64,000 bases of DNA from Bacteroidia bacterium. Lineage in GTDB: Bacteria; Bacteroidota; Bacteroidia; SXHM01. Positions 25,431 to 33,920 of this stretch are shown in pieces. Where the stretch lies: the NCBI GenBank assembly GCA_022072225.1, contig JAJVIC010000017.1, positions 1-64,000 of the forward strand, written 5' to 3'. Made by a program: the position numbers and the translations under genes. How positions within the stretch are numbered: the first letter of the stretch is position 1; the number at the start of each line of letters is the position of its first letter. Under the pieces are notes generated by a model. That model saw only the letters and a program-made list of their open reading frames with translations, made no database searches and was not told the origin of the DNA.

Positions 25431-25913
25431 TTAATTAGTCCAGTTGCCGGTAATGTACCAGTGCAGCAAGAAAGCAACCAGACTACCCAACAAACCTCCG
25501 GCAAGCACTTCGGTGCGGGTATGACCTAAGAGTTCTTTCAGTTTCTGTTTATTGAGCGTATGTTCTTTTGAAAGCAATTCGTTAATAATCTGATTGAGTG
25601 CGCGTGCCTGCAAACTTGCACTGCGCCTTACCCCTGCAGCATCATACATTACCACCGATGCAAGACAAATACAAATGGCGAATGTTGTAGAGTGCCAACC
25701 ATCAACTATACCTACAGAAGTTGCAAGCGCTGTAACGGTGGCGCTGTGGCTGCTGGGCATGCCTCCTGTTGAAATAAGCATGGAAAAGTCAAGCTTTTTT
25801 CTTTTAAAAGCAATAGTAAAAGGCTTTAGTGTTTGGGCAAAAACATTGGCAAGACCAAGCGCCAGAAGAACTTCGTAACCGGTATTCGCTATTTTATAAA
25901 GAAATTCCTGCAT
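25431..25913 (-). CDS. divergent PAP2-family membrane protein (DUF212)
   Basis: This 160-residue protein contains the motif STGGMPSSHSATVTALA (about residues 48-64) and DAAGVRRSASLQARALN, which identify the divergent PAP2 / DUF212 family of acid-phosphatase-related membrane proteins. Two or three further hydrophobic segments are present (about 14-28, 75-95 and 140-152). The substrate is unknown; a role in lipid phosphate metabolism is possible. It is the downstream gene of a pair with the T9SS esterase, with only three bases between them. Confidence 0.9.
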   Translation of the reverse strand: MQEFLYKIANTGYEVLLALGLANVFAQTLKPFTIAFKRKKLDFSMLISTGGMPSSHSATVTALATSVGIVDGWHSTTFAICICLASVVMYDAAGVRRSASLQARALNQIINELLSKEHTLNKQKLKELLGHTRTEVLAGGLLGSLVAFLLHWYITGNWTN

Positions 25914-25916
25914 CGT

Positions 25917-27428
25917 TTATTCTACCAAAAGTTTTGTACGGTAAATAATTTCGCTGTTACTGTAAAAAGCAAGAACGTAAAGCCCTTTTTCCAATTCTGC
26001 GGTTTTCAGCAAATGAGTATTTTCAAGGGTTAGTTGTTTTCCGAAAACATCCGTAGCATCAATACGGGTTATACCTTTTGCCGGCAAACTTAAATGTATT
26101 TCCTCACCCTGCTTTACAGGATTAGGAAAAATTACAAAGTCATTATTCTGTGCACGGGTGTTAATTCCTGTAACACAATCTTCAATCGTAACATTGTGTA
26201 CACTTGCATCGCTTACAGCCTGCAGATGATTTATTTCTCTTACTTTCACAGAGCCCGTACCCGCAATTTGCCATACAACAGAAACCTGATTTTGCTGAAC
26301 GTTGGGAGAAACAATGTTTCCGCCCTGCACTTCCCAGCAATAGGTTGAGCCCGGGTTTTGAACAACGGAATAAACAAATGTATCGCCTACGCAAACAGTT
26401 GAAGCGCCTGAAATAACAGGAATAGCCGGCTGCAAAAAGGGATAAAAAAATGTTTTTGTTTCCTGAAAAATAGTGTCGAAATAGGGCGTTTGTCCGCCAA
26501 CGAAACTATGGTTGACCACAGTACCCCATACATTATGTCCTTGCCCCGCAAATGGATGAAACTGATTGGTAAGTCCGATGTTATTTGCGCGCTCCGTTAT
26601 TGGTTCAGAACCGTGAACTTCGGGCATTAAAAACAAAGCAGTAAAAGGGAAACCTGTTCCGTATGGCACAATAGGGTCGGCATCGCCATGAAAAGAAATG
26701 AGTGGTGTATCGTCATTTAAGTCCATCCAGGAAGTATCTAATAATGCTCCCCAGCAGTTGAGCAATGCTTTTGCCTTGGTGCTGTGCCTGTAACTGTTAC
26801 CCGAACAATGCAGACAGCCTAAGTCAGGAGCAGGAGTTAAGCCACCCGATGCATAGGTTTCAGCAGGACGGTCTGTCTCTTGCATATAGGCTAAATTCAT
26901 GGCAGAGAATGATCCGGCACTTACTCCTCCGGTGAAAATATAATTTGTATCAATGCGGTATTGTTCCGCATATTCTTTGAGAAAACGAACAGCCGCACTG
27001 TAATCCTGCGCGGCACGGTATATGGCACGCACAGCACTTTCAGGACTTGCAATATTCATTCCCAGACGATAATCAATAGAGGCTGTTATATATCCGGTAT
27101 GGGCCATTGAGTCGCAATAGGTCTGGGCATCTTCATCGTCTTTACCGCCAATTAAAAAACCGCCTCCGAATGCAAAAATTATCAAAGGGCGTTTTGATAA
27201 TGTGTCGCCTGCGGGCTCAAAAACATCCATAAAAAGATTTTGACTCACTGTAACATTTTCACTTACATACACAGCGGGAATAGCCTGCACATTGGCAAAA
27301 ATAATGTCGGGAGTTTTTACCACACCAAAAACAGAATCGCGGTAACGCTGATTATCGCAGGACTGGGAAAACGAAAAATTTCCGAGGAGAAAAAAGAACA
27401 GAGAAATGACAGCAGTGCGAAAATTCAT
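25917..27428 (-). CDS. secreted alpha/beta hydrolase (esterase) with T9SS sorting tail
   Basis: This 503-residue protein has a signal peptide (1-21, ending FSFSQ) and an alpha/beta hydrolase domain: oxyanion loop FAFGGGFLIGGK (about residue 86), nucleophile elbow GGVSAGS with Ser near residue 169, an acidic residue in FHGDADPIVPYG, and the active His in GQGHNVWG. The fold resembles carboxylesterases/peptidases acting on polymer esters. After about residue 345 an Ig-like domain follows, then a type A tail (IFPNPVKQGE, final RTKLLVE). It is probably on the cell surface. Confidence 0.87.
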   Translation of the reverse strand: MNFRTAVISLFFFLLGNFSFSQSCDNQRYRDSVFGVVKTPDIIFANVQAIPAVYVSENVTVSQNLFMDVFEPAGDTLSKRPLIIFAFGGGFLIGGKDDEDAQTYCDSMAHTGYITASIDYRLGMNIASPESAVRAIYRAAQDYSAAVRFLKEYAEQYRIDTNYIFTGGVSAGSFSAMNLAYMQETDRPAETYASGGLTPAPDLGCLHCSGNSYRHSTKAKALLNCWGALLDTSWMDLNDDTPLISFHGDADPIVPYGTGFPFTALFLMPEVHGSEPITERANNIGLTNQFHPFAGQGHNVWGTVVNHSFVGGQTPYFDTIFQETKTFFYPFLQPAIPVISGASTVCVGDTFVYSVVQNPGSTYCWEVQGGNIVSPNVQQNQVSVVWQIAGTGSVKVREINHLQAVSDASVHNVTIEDCVTGINTRAQNNDFVIFPNPVKQGEEIHLSLPAKGITRIDATDVFGKQLTLENTHLLKTAELEKGLYVLAFYSNSEIIYRTKLLVE

Positions 27429-27451
27429 TTCTCAAAAATTATTCAAGTTGA

Positions 27452-30184
27452 TTATTGCTTAGTTTCTAAGTCAAACATTTCTTTGGTAATACTTTCACTT
27501 CCGCGGAAATAGTAAATACCACCCCAGTTCCATTTCACTTTCTGGTATTCGACAACTTTATAGTTACGGTTAACCACAATTTTAGTAATCTGTTTACCCT
27601 GTTCAAAATAAGTTTCCTCGGTAACACCGGGAGCAAATTCACTTTCCACAGCTCCTTCCACTTTGGCGGGCTGATATTTTCCGGCTGAGCTAAGTTCCGA
27701 CTCAACTTTTTTACGGGCTTCAGCATAAATATCATCGCGACTCATTTCAGCCATTTGTTTTGCCATTTCTTTAGACTTTTCCTCGAACTGATTTTTTGCA
27801 TTGTATTCCTCTTCTTTGCGTTTACGCTCCTGTAATTCCAGCTGACGCGCCAGTTCTTTGGCCTGCTCTATTTCTGCCTGTTTTGCTCTTGCAGCTTCTG
27901 CTGCACGCACCGCTGCTGCATCCTCCTCTATTCGTTTCTGCTCGGCAGCTAATCTTTCCTGTTCTGCCTTTTGCTTTGCGGCTTCAATCTTTGCTGCTTC
28001 TGCTGCTTTAAAAGCTGCTTCTGCCGCTTCTCTATCCGCTTTTTCTTTTTCTGCTTTTTGTTTTGCGGCTTCCTGAGCACGCAGATTGGCTTCTTCCTGT
28101 TCCAACCTTCTGGCTTCGGCTTCGGCTTTTGCTTTTGCTTTTGCCTGTTCTTCGGCTTGCTGTGCAGCAAGTTTTGCCTGCTCTTCGGCAGCTTTACGCG
28201 CCTCTGCTTCTGCAAGCGCTTTTGCTTTAGCTGCTTCAACTTTTGCCATTTCTTCTTCTTTGCGTTTTGCTTCTGCTTCTGCTTTAGCTGCTTTTTCAGC
28301 TTCTGCTTTTGCTTTAGCTGTTTCTTCGGCCAGTTTATTAGCTTCTATCTGCGCCAGTTTACGTGCTTCCAGTTCTGCTTTCTGACGCTCCTTATCCTCT
28401 GCTTCTCTCCTGTCTGATTCGGCCTTAGCAATTGAATCCTGCTGCGCTTTTTGCTTTGCAAGCAACTCGGTTCTTATTTTGGCTTCGGCTTCGAGACGCA
28501 AACGTTCTTCTTCTTTTTCTGTTTGCTGTGCCAAAAAATCCTGAGCTTCTTTTTCTCTTTTCTGTAATTCCAATTGCTCGCGGGCAATTCTTTCTTCTTC
28601 CTGTTTTGCCGCTTCTTCAGCTGCTTTTTGCGCTCTTTGTTCGGCTTCCAACCGAGCCTGTGCTTTTGCTTCTTCTATCGCAGCCTCTCGTTTAGCTTTC
28701 ATCTCAGCTTCCTGCTTCGCTTTTTGTTCAGCAGCAGCAGCTTCAGCCTCTGCTTTTTGACGAGCTTCTTCCTCTGCTTTTGCTTTTGCTTCTGCTAACA
28801 GCTGCGCACGTTTTTCGGCTGCAATTTTTTCAGCTTCGGCTTTTGCCTTTTCCTCGGCTTCCTGTTTAGCCTTTGCTTCTGCAGCTAATCGCGCTGCTTC
28901 GGCTTTTGCTTTTTCTTCTTCGGCTTTACGGGCTTCTTCGGCTGCTTTTGCTTTGGCTGTTTCTTCTGCTTTGCGGGCTTCGGCTTCGGCTTTTGCAGCT
29001 GCTTCGGCCTGTTTACGTGCTTCCTCAGCTGCAGCAGCTTTTGCTTTTTCTTCGGCTGCCACTCTTGCTTTTTCTTCTTCGGCAAGACGTTTAGCCTCTT
29101 CGGCTGCACGTTTCTCTTCTTCGGCCTTTGCTTTTGCCTCTGCTTCTTCGGCTGCTTTTAACGCTTTAAGCTGTTCTATTTTTCTTTGTTTTTCGGCTTC
29201 TTCAGCAGCTTTTGCCTGAGCAGCAGCCAGTTTTTCTGCTTCTGCTTTCATTTTAGCTTCGGCTTCCAATCGTTGCTTTTCTTCAGCTGCTTTGCGCTCT
29301 GCATCCAGTTTTGCTTGCTTTTCGGCTTCAGCACGAGCCTTTTCTTCTGCCGCTTTTCTATCCGCTTCCGCTTTGGCTTCAGCTTCAATTTTTTTCTTCT
29401 GATCTTCGGCTGCTTTCTTTTGCGCGGCTTCGTATTCTGCTTTTTTACGTTCGGCTTCTTTTTCCAATTCGGCCATTTTCTTTTGCTGCTCTGCAAGCAG
29501 ACGCTCCGCTTCTTTTGCTTTTGCTTCGGCCTCTAGTTTGGCTTTTGCTTCGGCTTCGCGCTTTGCCTGAGCTTCGGCTGCCTTGCGATCGGCTTCCAAC
29601 TTTGCCTGTTGTGCAGCTTCTGCTTTTGCCTGTTCGGCTAACGTTTTCTCCATGTTTATTTCAGCAGCTTTTTGCTCGGCAAGTGCTTCAAAGGCCTCCT
29701 CTTCTGCTTTCTGGAATTCTAAAGTATAATCCAAATCATAGTCAAAATCTTTGAACTTGTTATTGTAATTGATTTTAGCTACCGGATTTTTAAATACAGC
29801 AGTGTTTAGTCCATCCACATTTTTGAAAAGCTCCACTACAAAATCAAAATTTTCATCCAACTGGTCGGCATCAGGCATGGCCGTATTGAAATATATTTTC
29901 TTGGTAACGTAGCCTTCTTTAGCAACTTCAACAATGTATTCGCTGTTTACATCCAGCCTGAAATTAAAACGACCTACTGAAGCGGTAGTTGTACTTCCTA
30001 CTGCTTTATCACTTTTGAATAGCGTAATCTTGGCTCCTTCAAGATTTTTGCCATCTTCTTTGGCTATACCGGAAATGGTTAATATCCGCTCCTGCGCAGA
30101 AACAGCGAGTGATAAAACCAAAAAAATGCAGGAGAGCAGAAGCGCTTTTGCAAAACTATTTTTAGCGTAAAAATTCAGGTGCAT
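27452..30184 (-). CDS. envelope protein with very long Ala/Glu/Lys-rich coiled coil
   Basis: With the ATG at 30184 this is a 910-residue protein. A signal peptide (about 1-31, ending AVSAQ) is followed by a carboxypeptidase-regulatory-like domain (about 33-105; ILTISGIAKEDGKNLEGAKI). Roughly residues 145-790 are almost only Ala, Glu, Lys, Gln and Arg in patterns such as AKAEAEAKRKAEE, as in TolA, predicting one long rod or coiled coil. The C-terminal 110 residues form a different domain ending in the aromatic-rich KVKWNWGGIYYFRGS. It could span the periplasm or link envelope layers. Its function is unknown. Confidence 0.8.
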   Translation of the reverse strand: MHLNFYAKNSFAKALLLSCIFLVLSLAVSAQERILTISGIAKEDGKNLEGAKITLFKSDKAVGSTTTASVGRFNFRLDVNSEYIVEVAKEGYVTKKIYFNTAMPDADQLDENFDFVVELFKNVDGLNTAVFKNPVAKINYNNKFKDFDYDLDYTLEFQKAEEEAFEALAEQKAAEINMEKTLAEQAKAEAAQQAKLEADRKAAEAQAKREAEAKAKLEAEAKAKEAERLLAEQQKKMAELEKEAERKKAEYEAAQKKAAEDQKKKIEAEAKAEADRKAAEEKARAEAEKQAKLDAERKAAEEKQRLEAEAKMKAEAEKLAAAQAKAAEEAEKQRKIEQLKALKAAEEAEAKAKAEEEKRAAEEAKRLAEEEKARVAAEEKAKAAAAEEARKQAEAAAKAEAEARKAEETAKAKAAEEARKAEEEKAKAEAARLAAEAKAKQEAEEKAKAEAEKIAAEKRAQLLAEAKAKAEEEARQKAEAEAAAAEQKAKQEAEMKAKREAAIEEAKAQARLEAEQRAQKAAEEAAKQEEERIAREQLELQKREKEAQDFLAQQTEKEEERLRLEAEAKIRTELLAKQKAQQDSIAKAESDRREAEDKERQKAELEARKLAQIEANKLAEETAKAKAEAEKAAKAEAEAKRKEEEMAKVEAAKAKALAEAEARKAAEEQAKLAAQQAEEQAKAKAKAEAEARRLEQEEANLRAQEAAKQKAEKEKADREAAEAAFKAAEAAKIEAAKQKAEQERLAAEQKRIEEDAAAVRAAEAARAKQAEIEQAKELARQLELQERKRKEEEYNAKNQFEEKSKEMAKQMAEMSRDDIYAEARKKVESELSSAGKYQPAKVEGAVESEFAPGVTEETYFEQGKQITKIVVNRNYKVVEYQKVKWNWGGIYYFRGSESITKEMFDLETKQ

Positions 30185-30187
30185 AAG

Positions 30188-30195
30188 CAAATGTA
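30188..30195 (-). promoter_or_regulatory. -7 element of the coiled-coil protein gene
   Basis: TACATTTG on the minus strand fits TAnnTTTG and ends three bases before the preferred ATG at 30184, predicting a nearly leaderless transcript. A TTG lies 16 bases further upstream (30212-30214), closer than usual. Confidence 0.45.
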
Positions 30196-30287
30196 TCTCT
30201 TTATTTGAAAACAACCTTGTTTTACTGAATTATACTGCGAATGTTACAACTAAAAGGAAACAAAAATTTAACCTGTTTTCAATTCAA

Positions 30288-31754
30288 TTATTTCACCAGA
30301 TCCGTTGCAATTTTAGCACTCAGCAAACAAAGCGGAATACCCGGCCCGGGATGCACACTTCCGCCACAGAAATACAGGTTTTTAATTTTGGAACTAAAAT
30401 TTGGATGACGTAAAAATGCCGAGTAGGGACTATTGGAAGCATTTCCGAAAACTGCACCAAAGGCACTGAATGTCTCCGCTTCAATTCTGCGCGGGTCAAG
30501 AATTGCCTCGCAACCGATCAAAGGTTGTACATCTGTTTTCAAGGCTGTGTTCAATTTTGCAATCACGTTTTTACGGGTCAGTCTGACAAAGCGATCCCAA
30601 TCCTGCCCGCTGTTGTTTGGAACTGTTACCATTACAAACCAGTTTTCGCAACCTTCGGGAGCATCTGATTCATTTACCTTTGAACTCACGTGAACATATA
30701 CCGTAGGGTCAGCAAAAACACGGTTCTTTTCAAACACATAATGAAACTCCTCTTTGTCACTTCTGCTGAAGAAGATATTATGCAAACCCAATTCAGGAAA
30801 CATTTTCATTATTCCCCAATAGAATACAATAACAGAACTTGATTTAGGCTGACGCAAAGTGAGTTTGGGTTTAGGTGCATCGGGAATCAAATCCTGATAG
30901 GTATTAAAAACATCCATATTGCTCACCACTATATCAAAAGGATATGCGGTTTCGGCAGTGCGCAATCCTGTTGCTTTTCCATTTGCAGTAATAATGGAGG
31001 AAACTACAGTGTTAAATTTGAAATCAACTCCCATTTCAGCGGCAAGTTTGTATAAAGCCGAAATAACCGAATACATGCCTCCAACCGGGAAATAAGCTCC
31101 CATATTTATTTCAATATGAGCAATAACATTAAGCGTTGCCGGTGCGCTGAATGGATTGGAGCCGTTATAACTGGCATATCTGTTAAACAACTGAATAACG
31201 CGCGGATCTTTAAACTGCCTGTGATTGGCCTCGTTCATGGTTTTAAAGGCCTGAATTTTTCCGAAATTCAGAACTCCATAGAGTGTTTCATAATTAAGAT
31301 AATTCAGCGGCTTATGCAGAGAACGCTCTAAGAAAACCTTATGAGTAAGTTTATATTTTGTTTCGCAGGCTTGGAGAAAACGTAAAACAGTTTCTTTCTC
31401 CTCAGTAGTTTTTGAAGCTATTTCTTCGGCAAATTTTTCGGCACCGTGCGGTGCATTAATAACAGTACCGTCTTCATAGAAATAATTGAAAACGGGGTTA
31501 AGTTTTTGATAGTTGATATAATCTCGGGGATTTTTGCCGCATAGCTGAAACAGCTCATCTATCAGTTGCGGCATTGTAAAAATGGAAGGACCTGTGTCGA
31601 AGCGATAGCCGAGTATCGTCTTCTCGCCCATTTTACCGCCCGGCTCGGCAGCTGCTTCAAAAACGGTAACATCAAAACCTTTAACAGCTAAACGAATAGC
31701 AGCGGCTAAACCTGCAATTCCCGAACCAATAACTGCTGCCGATTTACCTTTCAT
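30288..31754 (-). CDS. phytoene desaturase-family FAD enzyme (CrtI/CrtD-like)
   Basis: This 488-residue protein has an N-terminal FAD-binding fold (AAVIGSGIAGLAAAIRLA, residues 6-23, then FEAAAEPGGKMGEKT) and the C-terminal bacterial-type phytoene dehydrogenase motif NLYFCGGSVHPGPGIPLCL. It would desaturate a carotenoid or hydroxycarotenoid at the membrane; CrtI and CrtD cannot be separated by eye. It is 20 bases downstream of the DEAD-box helicase gene. No other carotenoid gene is nearby, so it is separate from a crt cluster. Confidence 0.87.
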   Translation of the reverse strand: MKGKSAAVIGSGIAGLAAAIRLAVKGFDVTVFEAAAEPGGKMGEKTILGYRFDTGPSIFTMPQLIDELFQLCGKNPRDYINYQKLNPVFNYFYEDGTVINAPHGAEKFAEEIASKTTEEKETVLRFLQACETKYKLTHKVFLERSLHKPLNYLNYETLYGVLNFGKIQAFKTMNEANHRQFKDPRVIQLFNRYASYNGSNPFSAPATLNVIAHIEINMGAYFPVGGMYSVISALYKLAAEMGVDFKFNTVVSSIITANGKATGLRTAETAYPFDIVVSNMDVFNTYQDLIPDAPKPKLTLRQPKSSSVIVFYWGIMKMFPELGLHNIFFSRSDKEEFHYVFEKNRVFADPTVYVHVSSKVNESDAPEGCENWFVMVTVPNNSGQDWDRFVRLTRKNVIAKLNTALKTDVQPLIGCEAILDPRRIEAETFSAFGAVFGNASNSPYSAFLRHPNFSSKIKNLYFCGGSVHPGPGIPLCLLSAKIATDLVK

Positions 31755-31774
31755 AAAGGCAAAAATAGAAAAAT

Positions 31775-33037
31775 CTAATTCCCCTGCGGCTTTGACTTAC
31801 CGTGATGCGGCTTACCTGAATTACCGCCTTTTCTGAAACGATGATTACCGCCTCGGCCGGATTTCTTTTTAAATGGTTTGGAATCGAACGTTATTTTATA
31901 TCCGGGCCCACTGCTCATTGGCGCGGGCAATGGCATTTTATCAATTACCTGTTCTATCAACTTTTCAATATCCATGAATTTCTCCACATCATACTGATTG
32001 ATAAAAGTGATGGCTTCGCCTTTGGTTTCGGCACGTGCGGTGCGGCCTACGCGGTGCACATAATCAGCCGCATCACCGGGCACATCGTAATTGACCACCA
32101 GCTCAATATTCTCCACATCAATGCCGCGCGAAAGCACATCGGTAGCCACTAACACCTGTGTTTTTCGATTGCGAAAACTGCGTAATACTTCTTCGCGCTC
32201 ATCCTGTTCAAGATCTGATGAAATGCCCATAACATTGGGCGTTATTTTCTTTATTTCTTTTACAATGTCGCGTATACTTATTTTGCGCGAAGTAAAAACG
32301 ATAACACTTTGGTAGGTTTTATGTGCCAAAATTGTTTTTATCAATTCAGGTTTTTGTGTGTCATAAACTAAATAGGCACTTTGCGCAACACCTGCAGCAG
32401 GCTTAGCTATTGCAATATCAATACGTTCAGGATTATTTAAAATCTTATTGGCAAGTTCCCGGATTTTAGGAGCCATGGTAGCAGAGAACATCAACGTTTG
32501 TCTTTTTTCGGGAAGAGCTTTTACAATCTTCATCAGGTCTTCATAAAAGCCCATATCCAACATGCGGTCGGCTTCATCCAAAATCAGGTGTTTCACATTT
32601 TGCACTTTCACATAACCCATGTTCAGGTGGCTGATTAACCTACCGGGAGTAGCAATAATCACATCAGCACCTTCCGTCAACGCACGTTTTTCCTGCTCCC
32701 ACGAAATGCCGTCACGACCACCATAAATTGGAATGGAATGAATGTTTAAGAAATACGCAAAACCCTGCATAGCCTGGTCAATCTGCAAAGCCAGCTCGCG
32801 GGTTGGAACAATAATAATGGTATTAATATCGCCTGTGTGATTTTTAAAAATCTTATCAATTACGGGCAGAAGGAACGCAGCTGTTTTTCCGGTTCCTGTT
32901 TGTGCGCAACCGATTAAATCTTTGCCTTGCTGAATAATGGGAATAGCCATTTCCTGGATAGGCGTTGCTTTTACAAAGCCCATGCTCTCAAGCCCTTCGT
33001 TGAGCTGAGTACTGAAATTAAATGAGGAGAAGTCCAT
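31775..33037 (-). CDS. DEAD-box RNA helicase
   Basis: This 420-residue protein has all the usual motifs: AQTGTGKTAAF (I), PTRELALQ (Ia), TPGRL (Ib), DEADRMLDMGF (II), SATM (III), FTSRK (IV), ATDVLSRGIDV (V) and HRVGRTARA (VI). A short basic Gly/Lys-rich tail follows from about residue 390. The architecture is that of RhlE-type cold-shock or ribosome-assembly helicases. It lies in a leftward series with fabI upstream (22 bases) and the carotenoid desaturase downstream. Confidence 0.95.
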   Translation of the reverse strand: MDFSSFNFSTQLNEGLESMGFVKATPIQEMAIPIIQQGKDLIGCAQTGTGKTAAFLLPVIDKIFKNHTGDINTIIIVPTRELALQIDQAMQGFAYFLNIHSIPIYGGRDGISWEQEKRALTEGADVIIATPGRLISHLNMGYVKVQNVKHLILDEADRMLDMGFYEDLMKIVKALPEKRQTLMFSATMAPKIRELANKILNNPERIDIAIAKPAAGVAQSAYLVYDTQKPELIKTILAHKTYQSVIVFTSRKISIRDIVKEIKKITPNVMGISSDLEQDEREEVLRSFRNRKTQVLVATDVLSRGIDVENIELVVNYDVPGDAADYVHRVGRTARAETKGEAITFINQYDVEKFMDIEKLIEQVIDKMPLPAPMSSGPGYKITFDSKPFKKKSGRGGNHRFRKGGNSGKPHHGKSKPQGN

Positions 33038-33059
33038 AGTTTTTTGTGCAGACGAGAAA

Positions 33060-33860
33060 TTATTTCAACGCTGCCGCATTAATACCGACAGACGAAAAAC
33101 CGCCATCGTGATATAGGTTTTGCATGGTAACCATGCGTGTATAATCCGAAAAAAGTGATACGCAATAATTCGCGCAATCTTCCGCTTTCGCGTTTCCGAG
33201 TGGTGACATTTTGTCTGCATAACCAAAGAAATCATCAAAACCACTTACACCGCTTCCTGCTGTTGTAAACGTTGGTGATTGCGAAACAGAATTGATGCGC
33301 ACTTTTTTATCTTTACCATAGTGATAACCAAAACTGCGGACAATAGATTCCAATAATGCTTTTGCATCTGCCATATCCCCATAATCGGGAAATACGCGCT
33401 GTGCTGCAATATAGGTAAGCGTAACCACAGAACCCCATTCGTTTATCGCATCCAGTTTTTTTGCGCACTGTAAAACACGATGCAGCGACATGGCACTGAT
33501 GTCAAGTGTTTTGTGAAAAAACTCATAACTCAAATCGGTGTATGGCTTTCCTTTGCGCACATTGGGCGACATACCCACCGAATGCAAAACAAAATCAATT
33601 TTTCCGCCCAGCACTTCCATTGATTTGGTAAACAATGCTTCAATATCTGCATCCAATGTTACATCGGCAGGAATAACTTCTGCATTGCAGGCTTCAGCCA
33701 GTTTTTTTATAGTGCCCATGCGCAAAGCCACAGGAGCATTGGTAAGTGTGAAGGTTGCGCCCTCTTCTTTGCATTTCAGAGCTACTTTCCATGCTATTGA
33801 ATTTTCGTCCAATGCTCCGAAAATGATTCCTTTTTTCCCTTCTAAAAGATTTTTAGTCAT
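33060..33860 (-). CDS. fabI: enoyl-[acyl-carrier-protein] reductase, FabI type
   Basis: This 266-residue short-chain dehydrogenase catalyses the last step of each fatty-acid elongation cycle. The N-terminal GIIFGALDENSIAWKVA is the NAD-binding start; the active site is at YIAAQRVFPDYGDMADAKAL, with the Tyr and Lys of the FabI pattern. The C-terminal SDYTRMVTMQNLYHDGG is typical of the Bacteroidota enzyme. The length is right. It lies 60 bases after recN in the same direction and may belong to the same transcript. Confidence 0.95.
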   Translation of the reverse strand: MTKNLLEGKKGIIFGALDENSIAWKVALKCKEEGATFTLTNAPVALRMGTIKKLAEACNAEVIPADVTLDADIEALFTKSMEVLGGKIDFVLHSVGMSPNVRKGKPYTDLSYEFFHKTLDISAMSLHRVLQCAKKLDAINEWGSVVTLTYIAAQRVFPDYGDMADAKALLESIVRSFGYHYGKDKKVRINSVSQSPTFTTAGSGVSGFDDFFGYADKMSPLGNAKAEDCANYCVSLFSDYTRMVTMQNLYHDGGFSSVGINAAALK

Positions 33861-33920
33861 AGTACTTATGATTTAATAGTTCGCGCAAAGGCGCTAAGTC
33901 GCAAAGTAAAGCAAATCCTG

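Noticed and set aside
27796-29754. Long reading frames on the plus strand opposite the coiled-coil gene
   Set aside because: Low-complexity Leu/Phe/Cys/Ala-rich frames arise inevitably opposite Ala/Glu/Lys codon repeats; there is no promoter or domain.
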